Both the position numbers and the translations under genes were made by a program. A DNA stretch of 64,000 nucleotides from Anastrepha obliqua (Eukaryota; Arthropoda; Insecta; Diptera; Tephritidae): contig NC_072896.1 of the NCBI RefSeq assembly GCF_027943255.1, positions 69,706,501-69,770,500 on the forward strand. The letters are read 5' to 3'. Position 1 is the first letter of the stretch, and each line of letters begins with the position of its first letter. The notes below the pieces were generated by a model. The model saw only the letters and a program-made list of their open reading frames with translations. It was not told the origin of the DNA and did not search any database. Shown in pieces: positions 33,501 through 46,555 of this stretch.

Positions 33501-35048
33501 TCCTTTTCCGCAAACTGAACTAAATTTTGCTAAAAAAAACTTTCAATAAAATAAATTTTTTGTTCGCTTGCCTTTCATAGCTAAATTACAAACTAAATTA
33601 ATTTCGTTTGAAATGAAGAAATTTTGAAGTTTGTAGAGCGATTGAAATGGGGCTACTAAAAACCAGACTCGTTGAATCAGGAACTGTATAAATTAGCATA
33701 AAGAACAATATGTGACTCTAGTAAAGCACCTTGCAGGAAAAGTCTACTGCGTCGATGCCGCTATTTTTACTGAAGTCTACCCAGTATGTTTTGAAGCTTG
33801 CAAAGGAATCTTTTTCTTAATAGCCTGTAAATTAACTTATCTGCAACTTCAGTCAGCTTTCGAAAAATCTTCAAAATTATGAAGTCACCTTTATTCTATT
33901 CACCTATTAAATTATTTACCGTTTTATATGTTAAAAACACATTGTTCGCCGCTTTGTAAGTAGAAGCAGCTATGGCTCATATCGGTCCAGCCTTTTTTTG
34001 TTGGCACTGAGTCAGTACAAATAAGCACAAAACTCTATTTGGGTATATTTGCATATAACCCAATAAATACAGCTTCAGCCACAGATAAATTTAAAATGCA
34101 ATTTTTTTTAAATACAAAACCATTTTTGTATGATGGATTTCAGGGTGCGACAATAATTGAACCATAATTGATCATTGCTAATTAATTAATCAAATTTTGC
34201 TGCATTTAATCTTAACTAAGAATCTCATTTACTTGGATAAATTATTGCAAGCAGCCGCGTTAAGTATTTTTGTGTTTTAGTATTAGAGTGCAGAGCAATT
34301 AGTAAGTGAGCAGTCAAGCTGTTTGCTATTTGGTTGCAAAGCATAAATAAAATCAGGAAAAAATGTGACAAGCAAATAAATAAATTTAGTAAATATTTGT
34401 ATGAATATTGTCAATAAAAATGTGTGAGCGCATGTTTACAAGTAAATTATATTTTGCTTTCATTTTTACTATGTATTTATAGCTGGCAAATTTACTTATT
34501 TTATAAACGATGTTGATAAGATTAGTTTATAGTGACTTGAAGCGTGCACAGAGATGATAGAAGTAATTTTAGTTGCCACTTTTTTGCATTTCATAGATAC
34601 CAGCGGTTCGCCGTGGCTCGAGGCTTCGCGAGTGGCTCTTAGAAAAAAAAATGTCTAAATAAAGACCATAGATTTTTAAGGTAATTGGGCTTGTGAGAGG
34701 CTTTACATAACATTTTTGAAGAAGTTCGAAGTATTTGTATGCAAATTATTTTTGAAGAGGTGTGGGATTTTAAAATTAAGAATGCACAATTTTTCATCAT
34801 CGGCAGGTCTTTTATAATATAAATAGAGGAAAAAAAATTGTGAACTTAGAGCTGTTATGCATGCGTTATTCTTCAGCTCTACTCTTTACTGCATTCGAAA
34901 TAGTACTTATTGATTTCTGTGCTCATTGTCGGTTTGCAGGGCTGTAAAAATGATTGACTAGTTCTTCAAATAAAGCAGAGAGGTTAAATCACATGAGTTG
35001 AGTTCAGTGCTTGGTTCTATTTTTGGCGATATCTTACGGATCTTAAAA
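33501..35048. other. No gene seen
   Basis: AT-rich, no coherent frame on either strand and no obvious repeats. Confidence 0.5.
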
Positions 35049-35050
35049 TA

Positions 35051-36332
35051 TTGGGTAGTCGAAAAAGTCTTTTCGTATATCTAATCAAACTTCAACTCAT
35101 TTTTTTATATTTATAATGAACTTTATTAAACCAAATATGTACCATTTTGGTCGACCACCTTTGGCCATTTTTCTTCTAGAGACATTATTCCATCAGTGTA
35201 AAACTTTTATGGTTTCTCGGCGAAAAACTGCGTCAAGTAATTTTCATAGGCTTCTCTTGAAGCCAACTTTACTCCATTAAGGGAGTTCTGCATTGACCGA
35301 AACAAATGGTAGTCCGATGGTGCAAGGTCAGGGCTATATGGTGGATGCATCAAAACTTCCCAGCCAAGCTCTCCCAGTTTTTTCCGAGTCATCAAAGATG
35401 TGTGTGGCCTAGCGTTGTCCTGATGGAAGACGACGCCCTTTCTACTAATCAGTTCTGGCCGTTTTTTTTCGATTGCTTGCTTCACTCTCATCAGTTGTTG
35501 GCAGTAAAGTGTAGAATCAATCGTTCGAGCAGGCTGGAGCAGCTCATAGCGGATGATTCCTTTCTAATCCCACCAAACATACAGCATAACCTTTCGTGGC
35601 GTCAATCCTGGCTTGGCGACCATTTGTTGAGCTTCGCCACCCTTACACCATGATCTTTTTCGCACATTATTGTCGTATTTGATCCACTTTTCGTCCCCTG
35701 TTACCATTCGCTTCGGAAATGGTTCGATTTCATTTCGTTTCAGCAAAGAATCGCAGATGTTAATTCGGTCCATTAAATTTCTCACAGATAATTCATGTGG
35801 CACCCAAACATCGAGCTTCTTTTTGTAACCAGTCTTTTTTAAATGGTTCAAAACCGTTTCATGATGAATGTTTAGTGCCTTGGCGATGTCATGGCAGCTT
35901 AAGTGACGGTCCTGGTCAATCTTTTCCATAAATTCATCGACTTTTTCAACGATAGGTTGACCGGAGCGAGGCGCATCTTTCACATCGAAATTTCCAGAAC
36001 GGAAGCGAGCGAACCATTGTTGTGCTACACGAACTGATACAGCATCGTCTCCGTAAACTTCACAAATTTCATTGGTGGCTTGCATGGCATTCTTCCCTTT
36101 TTTATAAAAAAATTTCAAAATATAGCGAATTTCTTTATTATTTTCACTCATTTTTGAATAGCTATAACTTTTTTTCAATTTCTCCGAATTTAATTTTTTT
36201 TGTTAAATGAAGCTTAAAATGTCATCTTTCTAACACCATATGATATGACACAATGTGGTTGGTAGCACTGGAGATAGATGACTCCAACGACATCTATTGA
36301 CAAAATACGAAAAGACTTTTTCGACTACCCAA
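35051..36332 (-). mobile_element. Near-intact mariner element
   Basis: It is 1282 bp, with perfect 28-bp terminal inverted repeats beginning TTGGGTAGTCGAAAAAGTCT (35051-35078 and 36305-36332) and TA on both sides (35049-35050, 36333-36334). Length, TIR size and TA target are standard for mariner. It contains one transposase gene on the minus strand spoiled only by two nonsense codons. The best-preserved DNA transposon in the window, hence probably a recent insertion. Confidence 0.92.
35126..36151 (-). pseudogene. Mariner transposase, two nonsense codons, otherwise full length
   Basis: From ATG 36151-36149 (MSENNKEIR) to TAA 35128-35126 the frame is collinear for 341 codons with no frameshift. 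Residues 1-110 hold the paired HTH with GRPxx-like hinge (PRSGQPIVEK); WVPHEL lies at 116-121. The DDD catalytic triad blocks are VTGDEKW (Asp153), HQDNARPH and SPDLAPSDYHLF. Stop 1 is TAG at 35566-35564 just after YVWWD, where mariners usually have Trp, consistent with TGG to TAG. Stop 2 is TAA at 35209-35207 after EKP, consistent with CAA to TAA. Beyond it the normal C-terminus continues (WPKVVDQNG). The ATG at 36178 is in frame, but 36151 fits family length better. Catalytic residues are intact, so inactivation rests on these two codons alone. Confidence 0.88.
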
Positions 36333-36334
36333 TA

Positions 36335-36780
36335 AATTCGTTTTTTCATGGCTTCATTTAACTTGTGCGTGCTAATCACAGCACTGCATCTGGTATTGTG
36401 TTGACCATGCATTGCTCAAACGCCCCTGCAGCGTACAACAATGACGTAATCGTCCTGAGCTTCATGCATTTCCATCAGTACACTCGCCTTTGTATTGTCA
36501 AGGCCGATGATGAGCTGAGTCGTAACTCAAGCTTACTGGCTTTACTATTACTCTGGCTATTTACAAAATAGGAATGCTACAAGTTATTTTTCCCACTTTT
36601 GAAATTATTTGACTAGACTGATGAAAGTATTTGAATTAATTTATTATTGTTATAATAGAAGCGATTATTGGGCGAACGAGCTCGTACTCTTCATGTTTTG
36701 AGTCCCAAAAGTACATTTCAAATGAATAAAATAAATTGCGAAATACGCTTATGTGGCATCCTATAAAAATATGATGCAAT
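36335..36780. other. No gene seen
   Basis: Spacer between the mariner and SINE copy C; nothing recognised. Confidence 0.5.
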
Positions 36781-37101
36781 CGGCCGCCGTAGCCGAATGG
36801 GTTGGTGCGCGACTACCTTTCGGAATTCACAGAGAGAACGTCGGTTCGAATCTCGGTGAAAACACCAAAATTAAGAAAACGTTTTTCTAATAGCGGTCGC
36901 CCCTCGGCAGGCAATGGCAAACCTTCGAGTGTATTTCTGGCATGAAAAAGCTCCTCATAAAAATATCTGCCGTTCAGAGTCGGTTTAAAACTGTAGGTCC
37001 CTTCATTTGTGGAACAACATCAAGGCGCACACCACAAATAGGAGGAAGAGCTCGGCCAAACACCCAAAAAGGGTGTACGCACCAATTATACATATATATA
37101 A
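36781..37101 (+). mobile_element. tRNA-derived SINE, copy C (fullest copy)
   Basis: It starts CGGCCGCCGTAGCCGAATGG, an A-box-like stretch at about 36791-36803. The B-box GGTTCGAATCT lies at 36843-36853, about 40 bp further on, which is proper tRNA promoter spacing. The body has TAGCGGTCGCCCCTCGGC, GAAAAAGCTCCTCATAAAAA, a CCTTCATTTGTGG and CCACAAATAGGAGGAAGAGC pair (partly inverted), then CCAATTATACATATATATA. No protein is encoded; it would rely on a LINE for movement. Flanking duplication is unclear. Confidence 0.85.
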
Positions 37102-40100
37102 TCCGAGTCAAAATTGCACTCCAACTGAAGCTTTTGCAATATTTTTATAAAAATCAGGTGGGAACCCTACTGTAAAATATTTTTGAATAAATGTTGCCAA
37201 AAATACGCATGTTTTTGAAATTGTTTGTATTTAACATTTTTCTTTTATACCGCAATACTTTATTTTAACTTTTTAAATCGTTAATGGAAACATTTTACAT
37301 TGAATATAAAGTGGCAACTCTATTTAAACATATTTTTGAACCAAGGTTAGTAAGAATACTTATTATTTCACTTAAAACAAAAACAACCAAAATGAAAAAA
37401 GTACAATTTAAAAAAAGGTGACAACCCCATGCGCATGATATAAGTGATATCACCTATCTAGTGAAAGTAAATCATTATCTAGAAAGTCATCGAAATCGTT
37501 GCAGACCTGAACCTGAGAAATTGGACTACTTTCGGTTTAATTATGAGGGGATGTTATGTTTTTCTCTTATCTAATCTCGAATGGTAGCCTCTCATATTAC
37601 TAGATCCAGCTGACATAAATACAGGAAATCGTTAAATACTTATATGAAATATAATAAACATCACTCCCATATACATATATTTCGAAACTCGCAAAACCTC
37701 GAAAGCTGATACCAAATCGAATGTCACAAACACATATTCACACAAGTGGTATTGCGCAATAAATATTTAAAAAGTCAAGCGACTAAATTATAATGGATAA
37801 CGTTGTGGCTTATATATAATATAAAAATTTCAAATGATGTAACTCATATCGAAAATTGCAATTAAATAGCGAAAATCAATTAATTTAAATGTTAATCAAA
37901 TGCAATCGCCAAAGCGTATATTTCAAACGAAAGACTTGAGACACAAACTTGACTTGATGTGCAGTAGCTTAGCTGGGTTGGGCTGGGCTACCGTAGACGC
38001 AATGGCTAGTGAAAAATGCGCAAATTGAGGCTAAATAGCGCAGCGCAATTTCGGATACACATGAGCTCACATATATAAATGTATGTGCAGACGTATTTAT
38101 GTATATCAATGCAAGCCAGCTTTGATTGCGAGCTTTTTTGGAGATTTACCTAAACTGTTGGGTTTTGTTTTCTTTTTCATTCTATTGTTTCATACCATCA
38201 ACCACCTTTATCATGTTAATCAATCTTTGTCCAAAATTCCTGCACAGCTTCTGCCGTCTCCAATCGACCGACTTTGTGTCTTGCGCCTCTGCCTCTGCAC
38301 CTGCCACTGCGACTCCCCAACCTCAATAGCCCTTATCTTCTTTCACTGTCCACGTTACACATTGGGCTCTATCCGGCTGCTAGCTCGCAAACAAGCGTAA
38401 CAAATTCAAAGAAGCTCCCAATAGATATCCCAAATAATCCACGAACAAATAGAAAAACTTAACAACAACAAACAAGCTCCCAGCCCAGTTTGAGTTGCGC
38501 AGCAAACACGTTTCTTATTAAAATTATATTAGATAGTATAGTGTTGGTATATTTGCTTGTATTTTTTCATCGTGTGCCTCAAGCTGCTTAACCAACAGCT
38601 AACTTTGCCCACCATGACCACCGCCACCACCACCGAATTCAATACAATTCAATTGAATTTCATTTCAGTGGTTTCATTTCAAATTATATTTCTTTCAAAC
38701 ACCTGCTGTGACGCGCACGCGCTGCTTCACCGCTTGCCGGCAGGTAGACTGGGCTGCATGCGAGAAGTATAGTATGCCCGATAGACGATGATCGTTGGGA
38801 GCAGCAGCAGCAGCGGTGATAGCAAACACAAAAACAACAGTTAACGCGACAACGTTGTTATCATATGATATCATCACCCGAAATTCCTTGTTTAAAACCA
38901 ATAAATCCTCTGGTAAACAAATTTCAAAATTGATTGTCCGTTTTATTTTGATTTTATGCATTCGAAATTTGTATACATTAATATTAGAGATGTGTGCTGC
39001 ACTTCGGGACTGGCTCTATCTACGGTAAAAATTGGATTATGGAGTATTGAAAGACCTGTGTAAAAGTTGGAGTACTGGCGCAGTTCGTCTGTGTTTGGTT
39101 AATATGCAAATTCTAGGGTAATTACGAAAAAATTGGTTTAATGGTGCCGCCGCACTAAAGCCCGCATCAAAAAGTTATTCGCTTCATTTGACTAGACATT
39201 TTTAATTTTTGCGTAGACAGAGTTGCTAGCGGTTGATTAAATTATTAAATTGGTAAAAAATATAGGTCTTGGATATATTAAATTTTTTTAGACAATGTTA
39301 TATTAGACTTACGTTCTTATAATTTTATGCAAAATCCGAATCTGCTATGAAGGATGTCGAAGAAATCGTTCCATATAATCCAATTGAGCCGCTCTAATGT
39401 ACACATTTTTAAATAATATTGTTCATGTATTGAAATTTTCTCCGATCTAGCGCTCTCTGGTGCAAAAATATGCCGAACTGATGTTGTATTTAAAATGTAA
39501 TTTCCTTTTAAAAGATGTAGCTTTTTTCCTCGTTAAAAATTCGCATATACAGAATTAAGGGGTCCTGGTGGTCTAGAACTCGAAAATTTTGGGTATTTTC
39601 AGGAATCCTTTTTACAATAAAAAAATGAAAAATTTTTTTTAGGCTTTTTATTTAACATCTTTTACATTCAAAAATGAAAAAAAAATTTTTAATTTTAGTA
39701 ATTTTAAAAATGGCGGTAAAGTTGATCCTCCCAAAAAATTGTACCTGGACGGTGTTGTCCATTTTGGCCCTTTTATTTATCTGAAACACAATAACCCAAG
39801 AAATTATTATTCAGTATGACTGTAGCTATGCCCCGTACGAGAATTAAAAAAAAATTGACAAAATGGCGCGGTTTTGAATTTGACACTCTAAATATTTGAC
39901 AGTACATTGCTAAAAACCTATACTTTTGAAATATCAGAAACAAAAAATAGACCTTTTGAAAGGGGACTCCTTAAGTAATTCTTAAAAGGTTTTTTATAAA
40001 TTTTATCATTTTATTAAATAAGTCATTTTTGTATAACCCGGGAAAAGTTGCAAAAAAAATGTGCAAAAATATCACATCAGTGCAAAGTTAATTCGTTCCC

Positions 40101-40531
40101 GTTCCTTGGAAGTGGACAACTTTTATCTTCAAGAGACTCTGTACTTCTTATATAAAAGCATGATGAGGAGTTCATCCGAGAGGACTCCTGTGTTACAGTT
40201 GAATAAGTTTATGCTGGTCGTGTGATCGAGGGGTAGGCCAACCTTTCAGTTTTTGTTGTGATTTTAACACCAAAACTGCTCTAATAATTTCAAGTTCTGA
40301 TTGTGGTAACTTTACTTAGGGTTTTATGACGTTGAAAATGTCCAGTCACACATAGTCAGATTGATGAAGCACTGATTCCCTAGAGTAACTGAGCCAAAGT
40401 CAGTTTTATATCTTGTGGTATATACTATATTTGGGGGCTCGCACCGATATTCTCCGTGGCATAAAGTCATAGAGAGCTTACTGCTTAATTTACCAGAAAT
40501 TATTGGATGTCAGATAATTTGCGTAGCCTAC
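37102..40531. other. No gene supported
   Basis: AT-rich. 38080-38460 and 38560-38770 have Cys/Leu- or Thr-rich open frames of low complexity. A-rich and T-rich homopolymers crowd 39590-39720. No transposon motif was recognised, although 39545-40100 has the feel of a decayed MITE. Confidence 0.45.
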
Positions 40532-41294
40532 GGTATACTACCTGTAAAAACAAAAACGGCGAACTGGTGACTGACATCCAGAGCAATCTCAAATTATGGA
40601 GGGAACACTTCCCGAACCTTCTAAACAGTCATAGCTGCGCATGTCACAGAGAATGTGAAGATCCCGATATCCCAATCGTCGACGACGGAATTAACGCGGC
40701 TAAACAACAACAAAGCGGCGGGCGCCGACGGACTGCCGGCTGATCTATTCAAACATGGCAGCGAGGAGCTGGTAAGGTGCATGCATCAGCTTCTATGCAA
40801 AATATGGTCGTATAAAAGCATGCCTGCCGATTGGAATTTAAGTGTGCTCTGCCAAACCCATAAGAAGGGCGATCTTGCAATCTGTGGCAATTACCGCGAG
40901 ATTAGTTTTCTAAATACCGCCTATAAGGTTCTAGCGAGCGTATTGTGTGAAAGGCTGAAGCCCACCATCAACCCACTGATTGGACCTTATCAGTATGGCT
41001 TTAGACCTGGAAAGTCTACCATCGACCAAATATTTACAATACGCCAAATCTTGGAAAAGACCCACGAAAGGAGAATCGACACACACCATCTTTTCGTCGA
41101 CTTGAAAGCTGCATTCGACAGTACGAAAAGGAGTTTCCTGTATGCCGCGTTGTCTGAATTTGATATTCCCACAAAACTAATAAGGCTCTCATCATGCCCG
41201 TCCTAACGTATGGCGCAGAAGCTTGGGCGATGACAAAATCCGATGAAGCGACACTTGGAGTATTTGAGGGAAAGATTCTGCATAAGATTTTTGA
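40532..41294 (+). pseudogene. RTE-like copy with two internal deletions
   Basis: High similarity to 6050-7410 of the intact element. The copy begins at CKNKNGELVTD and lacks 41 bp (6208-6248 of the intact copy), shifting the frame. It then runs through the fingers and palm with GFRPGKSTIDQIF and FVDLKAAFD, and jumps from 6740 to about 7306, losing the YADD motif. It ends abruptly at 41294 within the KILHKIF region. Therefore it is dead, but its low divergence suggests relatively recent origin. Confidence 0.85.
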
Positions 41295-42089
41295 TTAGTC
41301 TGATTAGAAGGAGGAAGAGCTCTGTCTTCTTTTCTTTTCTGTGCCCATCTCTAATTTTTATATCTATGAGTTGTTTGACTTCTTTTGTTCGCCTTTTACT
41401 ATCTTCGCCTTTCTTGCATTTTTATGGGATGTTGACTGCCAAAACTTTGATACTAAATACAAATTAATTAATTCTAAGCTATAATCGCATTCAAATTAAA
41501 CTTATACAATGGATAAACAAACCAAAACATCTGTTTTCAGTCATAATTTCCACAAATCAGTTTTATTTATGACATTTTAAATATGATAACTTGTTGAGAT
41601 CGCTGGTGACATCTGCAATGGTCTTAATACGATTATTCGTATTAGAACGTTTAAAAGGTGAAGAATAAAAATACTGTTATATAAAGGATTTGCTTAATGA
41701 AATTGTATTGTTTTCGCTTCTTTGTTTGGAAAACTCTATGCCAATGACTTGTACAAGTGGAGCTGACATATTTGAAAGAAAATTGAGTGAGAGCTTATGT
41801 ATTATTGACCTTTCACTAGATATTGCCAATGAGAGACGTGAAAGCTAAAAATAATAGACAGAAACTGACTGAAGCAAATCCTATTCTAAGGCACTAATAT
41901 AAGCAATTATTTGCACAGTTAACAGCACTGTTCAATCGCAAAAGCCTACTAGTATAACCTGGATGGAAAAATAGAGTACTCTTTGCTTGTTGTCTCTGGT
42001 TGTCTCTTTTTAAAAAAGTCAAATTAAATTAAATTAATAAGTTCAATCAAATATATCAATACCGGTTTCAAATGAAAAAAGGAAACTTG
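41295..42089. other. No gene seen
   Basis: AT-rich; the right edge of the RTE copy meets AGTCTGATTAGAAGGAGG with no repeat recognised. Confidence 0.5.
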
Positions 42090-42640
42090 ACTATCAAACT
42101 TCTGAGGGGGTTTTTGAGGTATAGACGTCACATCCGGAGCAGCACAGGGATCTATTTTCGGTTTCGAAGTGTCGAACATTAGTTATGTCGAGATAATCAA
42201 TATAGAAATGTCTAATAGTACTTTCCTAATCGGATTCGCAGACGATATGTGAGTAGCCATCACAGCAGAAAGCCTTGCCGAAGCTCGTAGAAAACTTGAC
42301 CAACTGGCTAAATTCGCATGACCTCAAATTAGCTAGTGAGAAAACGAAGTTAATACGAAGTTTACAAAGTAGCACATCCTACTATAAGTTAGCATGCAAA
42401 AACAAGTTTTTAAAGTATTTAGGCATGGGACTGGATCCAAAACTTACTTTTTCGGCTAAACTAAAACACGCCGCAGAGAAAGTCGTTATGATAGCATCCC
42501 TGTGTGCAAACGTGGTAAAGCCAAATCACCGGTGTATGCTGCTGGCATCGACACTACGAAATCTAAGAGTTGTGTCAGCCTACCACACAGTATTTATGCG
42601 GGTCAGCTGTTCAAATTATACGGCTCTTAACAATTAGTTG
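42090..42640 (+). pseudogene. R1-type non-LTR reverse-transcriptase fragment
   Basis: Plus-strand frames give DVTSGAAQGSIFGF, then FLIGFADDM with the catalytic Asp pair, a TGA directly after it, and ITAESLAEARRKL. From 42275 another frame continues LVENLTNWLNSHDLKLASE, LKYLGMGLDPKLTFSAKLKH and AAEKVVMIASL. The TSGAAQGSILG and (Y/F)ADD pairing with NWLNxHxLxLAxxKT is typical of R1-like elements. No endonuclease and no RNase H or C-terminus remains. Confidence 0.75.
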
Positions 42641-42689
42641 TAAAACATTACATCATTGAAATGCTCACCATGAGCGCGTCTGCAGGTAA

Positions 42690-43310
42690 AATCCGCCAAC
42701 GAATGTCTAATAGTTGAGAACGTTCATATATCGATGTTGAAAATTGCAGCTGACTGTATTTTTTCTATCCTCGACAGGCCCAGTTTCTCGAAATTTGTTT
42801 ACCAATCTTTGAATTGTCGAATCATTCGGAGGTTTATTTCCACTAAAAATATGGTGAATTTTGAAATATGTTGGCCTTACAAATGTTGCAATAGTTTTAA
42901 CGCGCTGTTTTATCGTGTAAAGTTGTACGTCCATCAAAAGGGTTTTCCAATAAGGGCGGGTAGATGTTGTAATGGAATAAAATGGCGTTTGCTGTGTGGC
43001 ACGTAGCGCCATCCTGCTGGAACCACATGTCGTCTAGGTCCATATGGTTCAATATGGGTCATAAGAAATTGGAAGGACTACCACGTCTACCGAAAAATGG
43101 GCGCAATGCGCGCAACGTTTGCGTTAATGAACACTCATTTTGAAAATAAAGTTTTATCATTTGAACATGCTGTTCAATCGTGTAACTTGCCATGATGATT
43201 TGGCATAAGCAACTGAATAATAAATAAAAATTCGACAGATGTTACCAAAACAAAATGGCTGCCACAGGGCGCCAAAATCGACCCGCGCCAATTGAAAAAC
43301 CCTTTAGTTG
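42690..43310 (-). pseudogene. Scrambled TIR-element transposase (DUF4817-like)
   Basis: Reading down the minus strand from 43310: a terminus-like GGGTTTTTCAATTGGCGCGG, then MASYTIEQHVQMIKLYFQNE (start 43192) and TLRALRPFFGRRGSPSN. Next, out of order, come DLDDMWFQQDGATCHTAN (the second catalytic-Asp block, about 43045-42990) and then another HTH start, LYTIKQRVKTI with PPNDSTIQRLVNKFRETG (42935-42780). Two partial copies are joined. The second N-terminus is the same family as the remnant at 440-684. Confidence 0.7.
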
Positions 43311-46300
43311 CCAAATGTCAAAGATGACATAAAAAAGGTACCGTCTGCGAATTATTCACGACTTAAGTCTAGGCGTTACTTTTGAAAGATCCTTTACTTT
43401 CACAACGAGCTTAAATTAAAGCGCCCCAAAAATGGATCTTGTACTATAGCAGAGTAATAGCATAGTTAACATAGTTTGTCTATAAATACAGCATTTGATT
43501 CCAATTACGCTGATATGATACTTTCCTCGTTTAATGAAGGCACTTTTTGAAACTCAACTTTTAAGCTCTTTATTGTATAGTCCTTTCCACATCCAGAAAG
43601 CCTTTCCATTTGCGTATTAAAAGCTGCACAAATACAATTTTCTTGTTTGCCAGAAGTCAAATATCAGTTTAAAGTTTGAGATTATAAGTTTAATAATTTC
43701 ATATTCAAAATAAAATAATGTGTCATATGGTAGCTTTCTTATACAAAATTTACGATGCCAAGCTCGTAAAACCAAAAGTAAAATAAATCATTTTCGAAGC
43801 GAATTTCAACTATCTTTTTATTGCGCAAAATCGCTATAAAGAAATAAAAAGAGTAATTAAAGAATTATTCTAATCGTCACGCGGTGGGGGCAATTAACGA
43901 CCGAATGGAAGGAAAACAAAACAAAAATGACAATAACTGATATGCATGTATGTATCGGAACAAATCGAACGTTAATAAAGATAAACAAACAGTAATAACA
44001 ACAGCAGCACAATAGCCATTAACCCCCACACCGCTAAATTGTGACGCCTCCATAGACATTTATTAAAACGTTTTTTTCCACCATCGGCACGCAAACTGTA
44101 TTTTTCAGTTAATTCTATTTCTAATTTTATTTGTCTAACGTGACATTTTGTGCGGTTGACGTTACGTAGAAATTCTATTTATAACCACAAAGTTCTATAT
44201 TTGAGCGAGTGTAGTAGAAAATAGCAGTAGTAACAATACAAAAAAAGCAAACAAAAAAAATAGATACAAGTGGCTCACGAACAACACTTGAAGTAATGCG
44301 AAATTTTATTAGCTAAATTTTATGACTGGCTGTTGAAAGTGAGATGGTATCGCGTGTAGAGCACTCTTACGCAATTCTATGTGTGCATGTATGTATGTAT
44401 CGAACAGTCCACGTAAGGGAGTGTGGCACTAAATTGGCGTGTTGGTGGCGGTTTTCTTGTTGATTGGAGGCAATTGTAATTGATCGGCGGCGCCAAGAAG
44501 ACGTTTAGCATTTCGCAAATCTACAAATATTCACAGGTACTTTGATAATTCGATAGTGCGATAATGTCTTAGAAAAGCCAAATCGATATTGCATGCACAG
44601 TCTTATATTTACATACATACAATAGGTATGCATGTATGTGTGGACATTTGCTAACGTCGCAGCAGATAGGCAGCAGGTGCCGTCTACGCGCCCGTAAAAA
44701 GCCGTTTTAGTGCCGATTGTTTTTATTATTGCGCTTTATAGGTAGATGCTTTCTTTTGGCAGCAGATCAGTTAACTTAGAATACAACACACCCAAATGCC
44801 TACACACGTACACATATTATGTGCTGTTAGGAAGTGGAAATGCCGCGGAAGTTTTGCTTTTTATTGCTTGGAAGCGACGAAAATTTTCAATAATAATGCA
44901 ATTGTGGGTGCTTCGCCTTTATGCAACTTTGAAGAATTTAAGGAATTTATTTTTACAGCATTAGAAAACATAATATTTGGCGTCTATCCAGCTGCTCGAT
45001 TATAGAGTTTTTGTTTCGTCTGGACATCATTATTAGTGGATTTAATGCCATTGTCTGGATTTGATTGCTTAGAAAGATCGTTAGTTGGCGTCTAAAAATA
45101 CATTTGGCAGATTATTGAGATTGGATAGGGATAAGCGCGATTCATAGCGAATTTGTTAGTGAGCTTGACTTGTGATTGGATAGAGCGGGAGGCTATTTAG
45201 GTTATATTTTTATATTTTAATTAAATGTGTATGTATGTAAATACTAAAAGTTAGTTGAAGTACTACAGTCAAATTAAGTTTAGGCCTTAAGTATGATAAC
45301 TGAAGTTATTAGCTAATGAATGCAATTATCACTCCCTATTGTGAACTAATTTAGAGTACTTCTAAAAAAAAGTTAAAAAATAAATCCATAATTTCAGAGC
45401 CTTTAGTGTCAAATATTTTTGAATAAAATACAAGTTGGTTGACACATATTAAAAGTCCAGCAGGGGATTTAAAATTTATGCGCCCAATTAATATAAGATT
45501 TTTCACTTTACAATTTTATTGCGGCCTGCCTATTCATTCTTGACCATTTCGTAAATTTTTTAGCCGATTTTTTTAGCAACTTCAAATTGCATTTGTACTA
45601 AAATTTATAAGAATCATAATTTTTTCTTTTTATTCCGGGTGGTATGAAGAATAATTGAAACAAGATTGAGCCCATCAGAGAGTGCATGGCGTCACACTAG
45701 ACGCAAAAACTTAGTCCTTTTCTCCCTTTGCACTTCGAAAAAATTTAGTCCTTTTTTCCACCCAAAATGCGAAAATTTTTGAGTTTGGTGTTTGTTTCTT
45801 TTTTAATTTAAAGCTAGCAAAATTGTAAGAAAGAAAAGGCCACTCTGAGAAGATTTTAGTGCTATTGAAATTGTGTTCTAATGTTTCGTGCTGAACGTTT
45901 AGTCTTATAATTTATGGTATTTGGTTAAATTTTTCTGCTCAGAAGTATTATGTTGATGTATGTAACTACGTTTATAAGATTTCACTGCACGAAGTGCCAT
46001 TGAGTTTGCCACAGTGATGCGGTTTGAACAATATAGAGAGACAGGTGGTAATGCGTTATCACTTTCCGACCGAGCTTCAGTCGTATAAAATGGGCAATTT
46101 CTGGTATAAATATCTTTTCTATCATCACGGTTAATTACGGAAGATAGATGAAGCCGTCGGAATCGAATAGGTTTGTGCGTGCTCGGTTTCAACACACAAA
46201 AATGGTAGAAAAAGTTTTTTTGGGCTTGACGGAAATTCGAGCCTACTTTTCTACATTTCCTTATATCCGCCCACCTCACTGAGTAACTGTGGGGCTACTG

Positions 46301-46555
46301 TGCTTCTGCAGGCTATGGCACAGCGGACCTCCTTTCCTCCAGGCTCGTAGATTCTATTATGCACCAAAAAAATATGAAAAAAATAATAAAGCGATCGGGT
46401 TCACAAAACGCATCTCAACTAGATAATCTAGTGGAGCTTCATCTGTAGGGTCTATAGATAGTAAATTATTAATCGAAAACAGCAAAACTGATGGAGGGGA
46501 AAAATATCAAAGTACTTGAGAAATTTGGATGAGCGTTGACAGAAAAATCCAACGA
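43311..46555. other. No gene supported
   Basis: AT-rich with TGTATG repeats near 44385-44400 and 44600-44640. The frame at 45905-46279 (minus) is 124 codons but resembles nothing. 46150-46250 has weak SINE-like wording (GAATCGAATAGGTTTGTGCG) that I do not trust. Confidence 0.45.

Noticed and set aside
36781..36860. A genuine tRNA gene
   Set aside because: A- and B-boxes are present, but the acceptor stem does not pair and the sequence runs straight into a repeated SINE body.
40200..40500. A hAT-like stretch before the deleted RTE copy
   Set aside because: Only vague wording similarity; no frame, terminal repeat or duplication.
45905..46279. 124-codon minus frame
   Set aside because: Resembles no family I know, and the neighbourhood is decayed; weak SINE-like words at 46150 were also not convincing.
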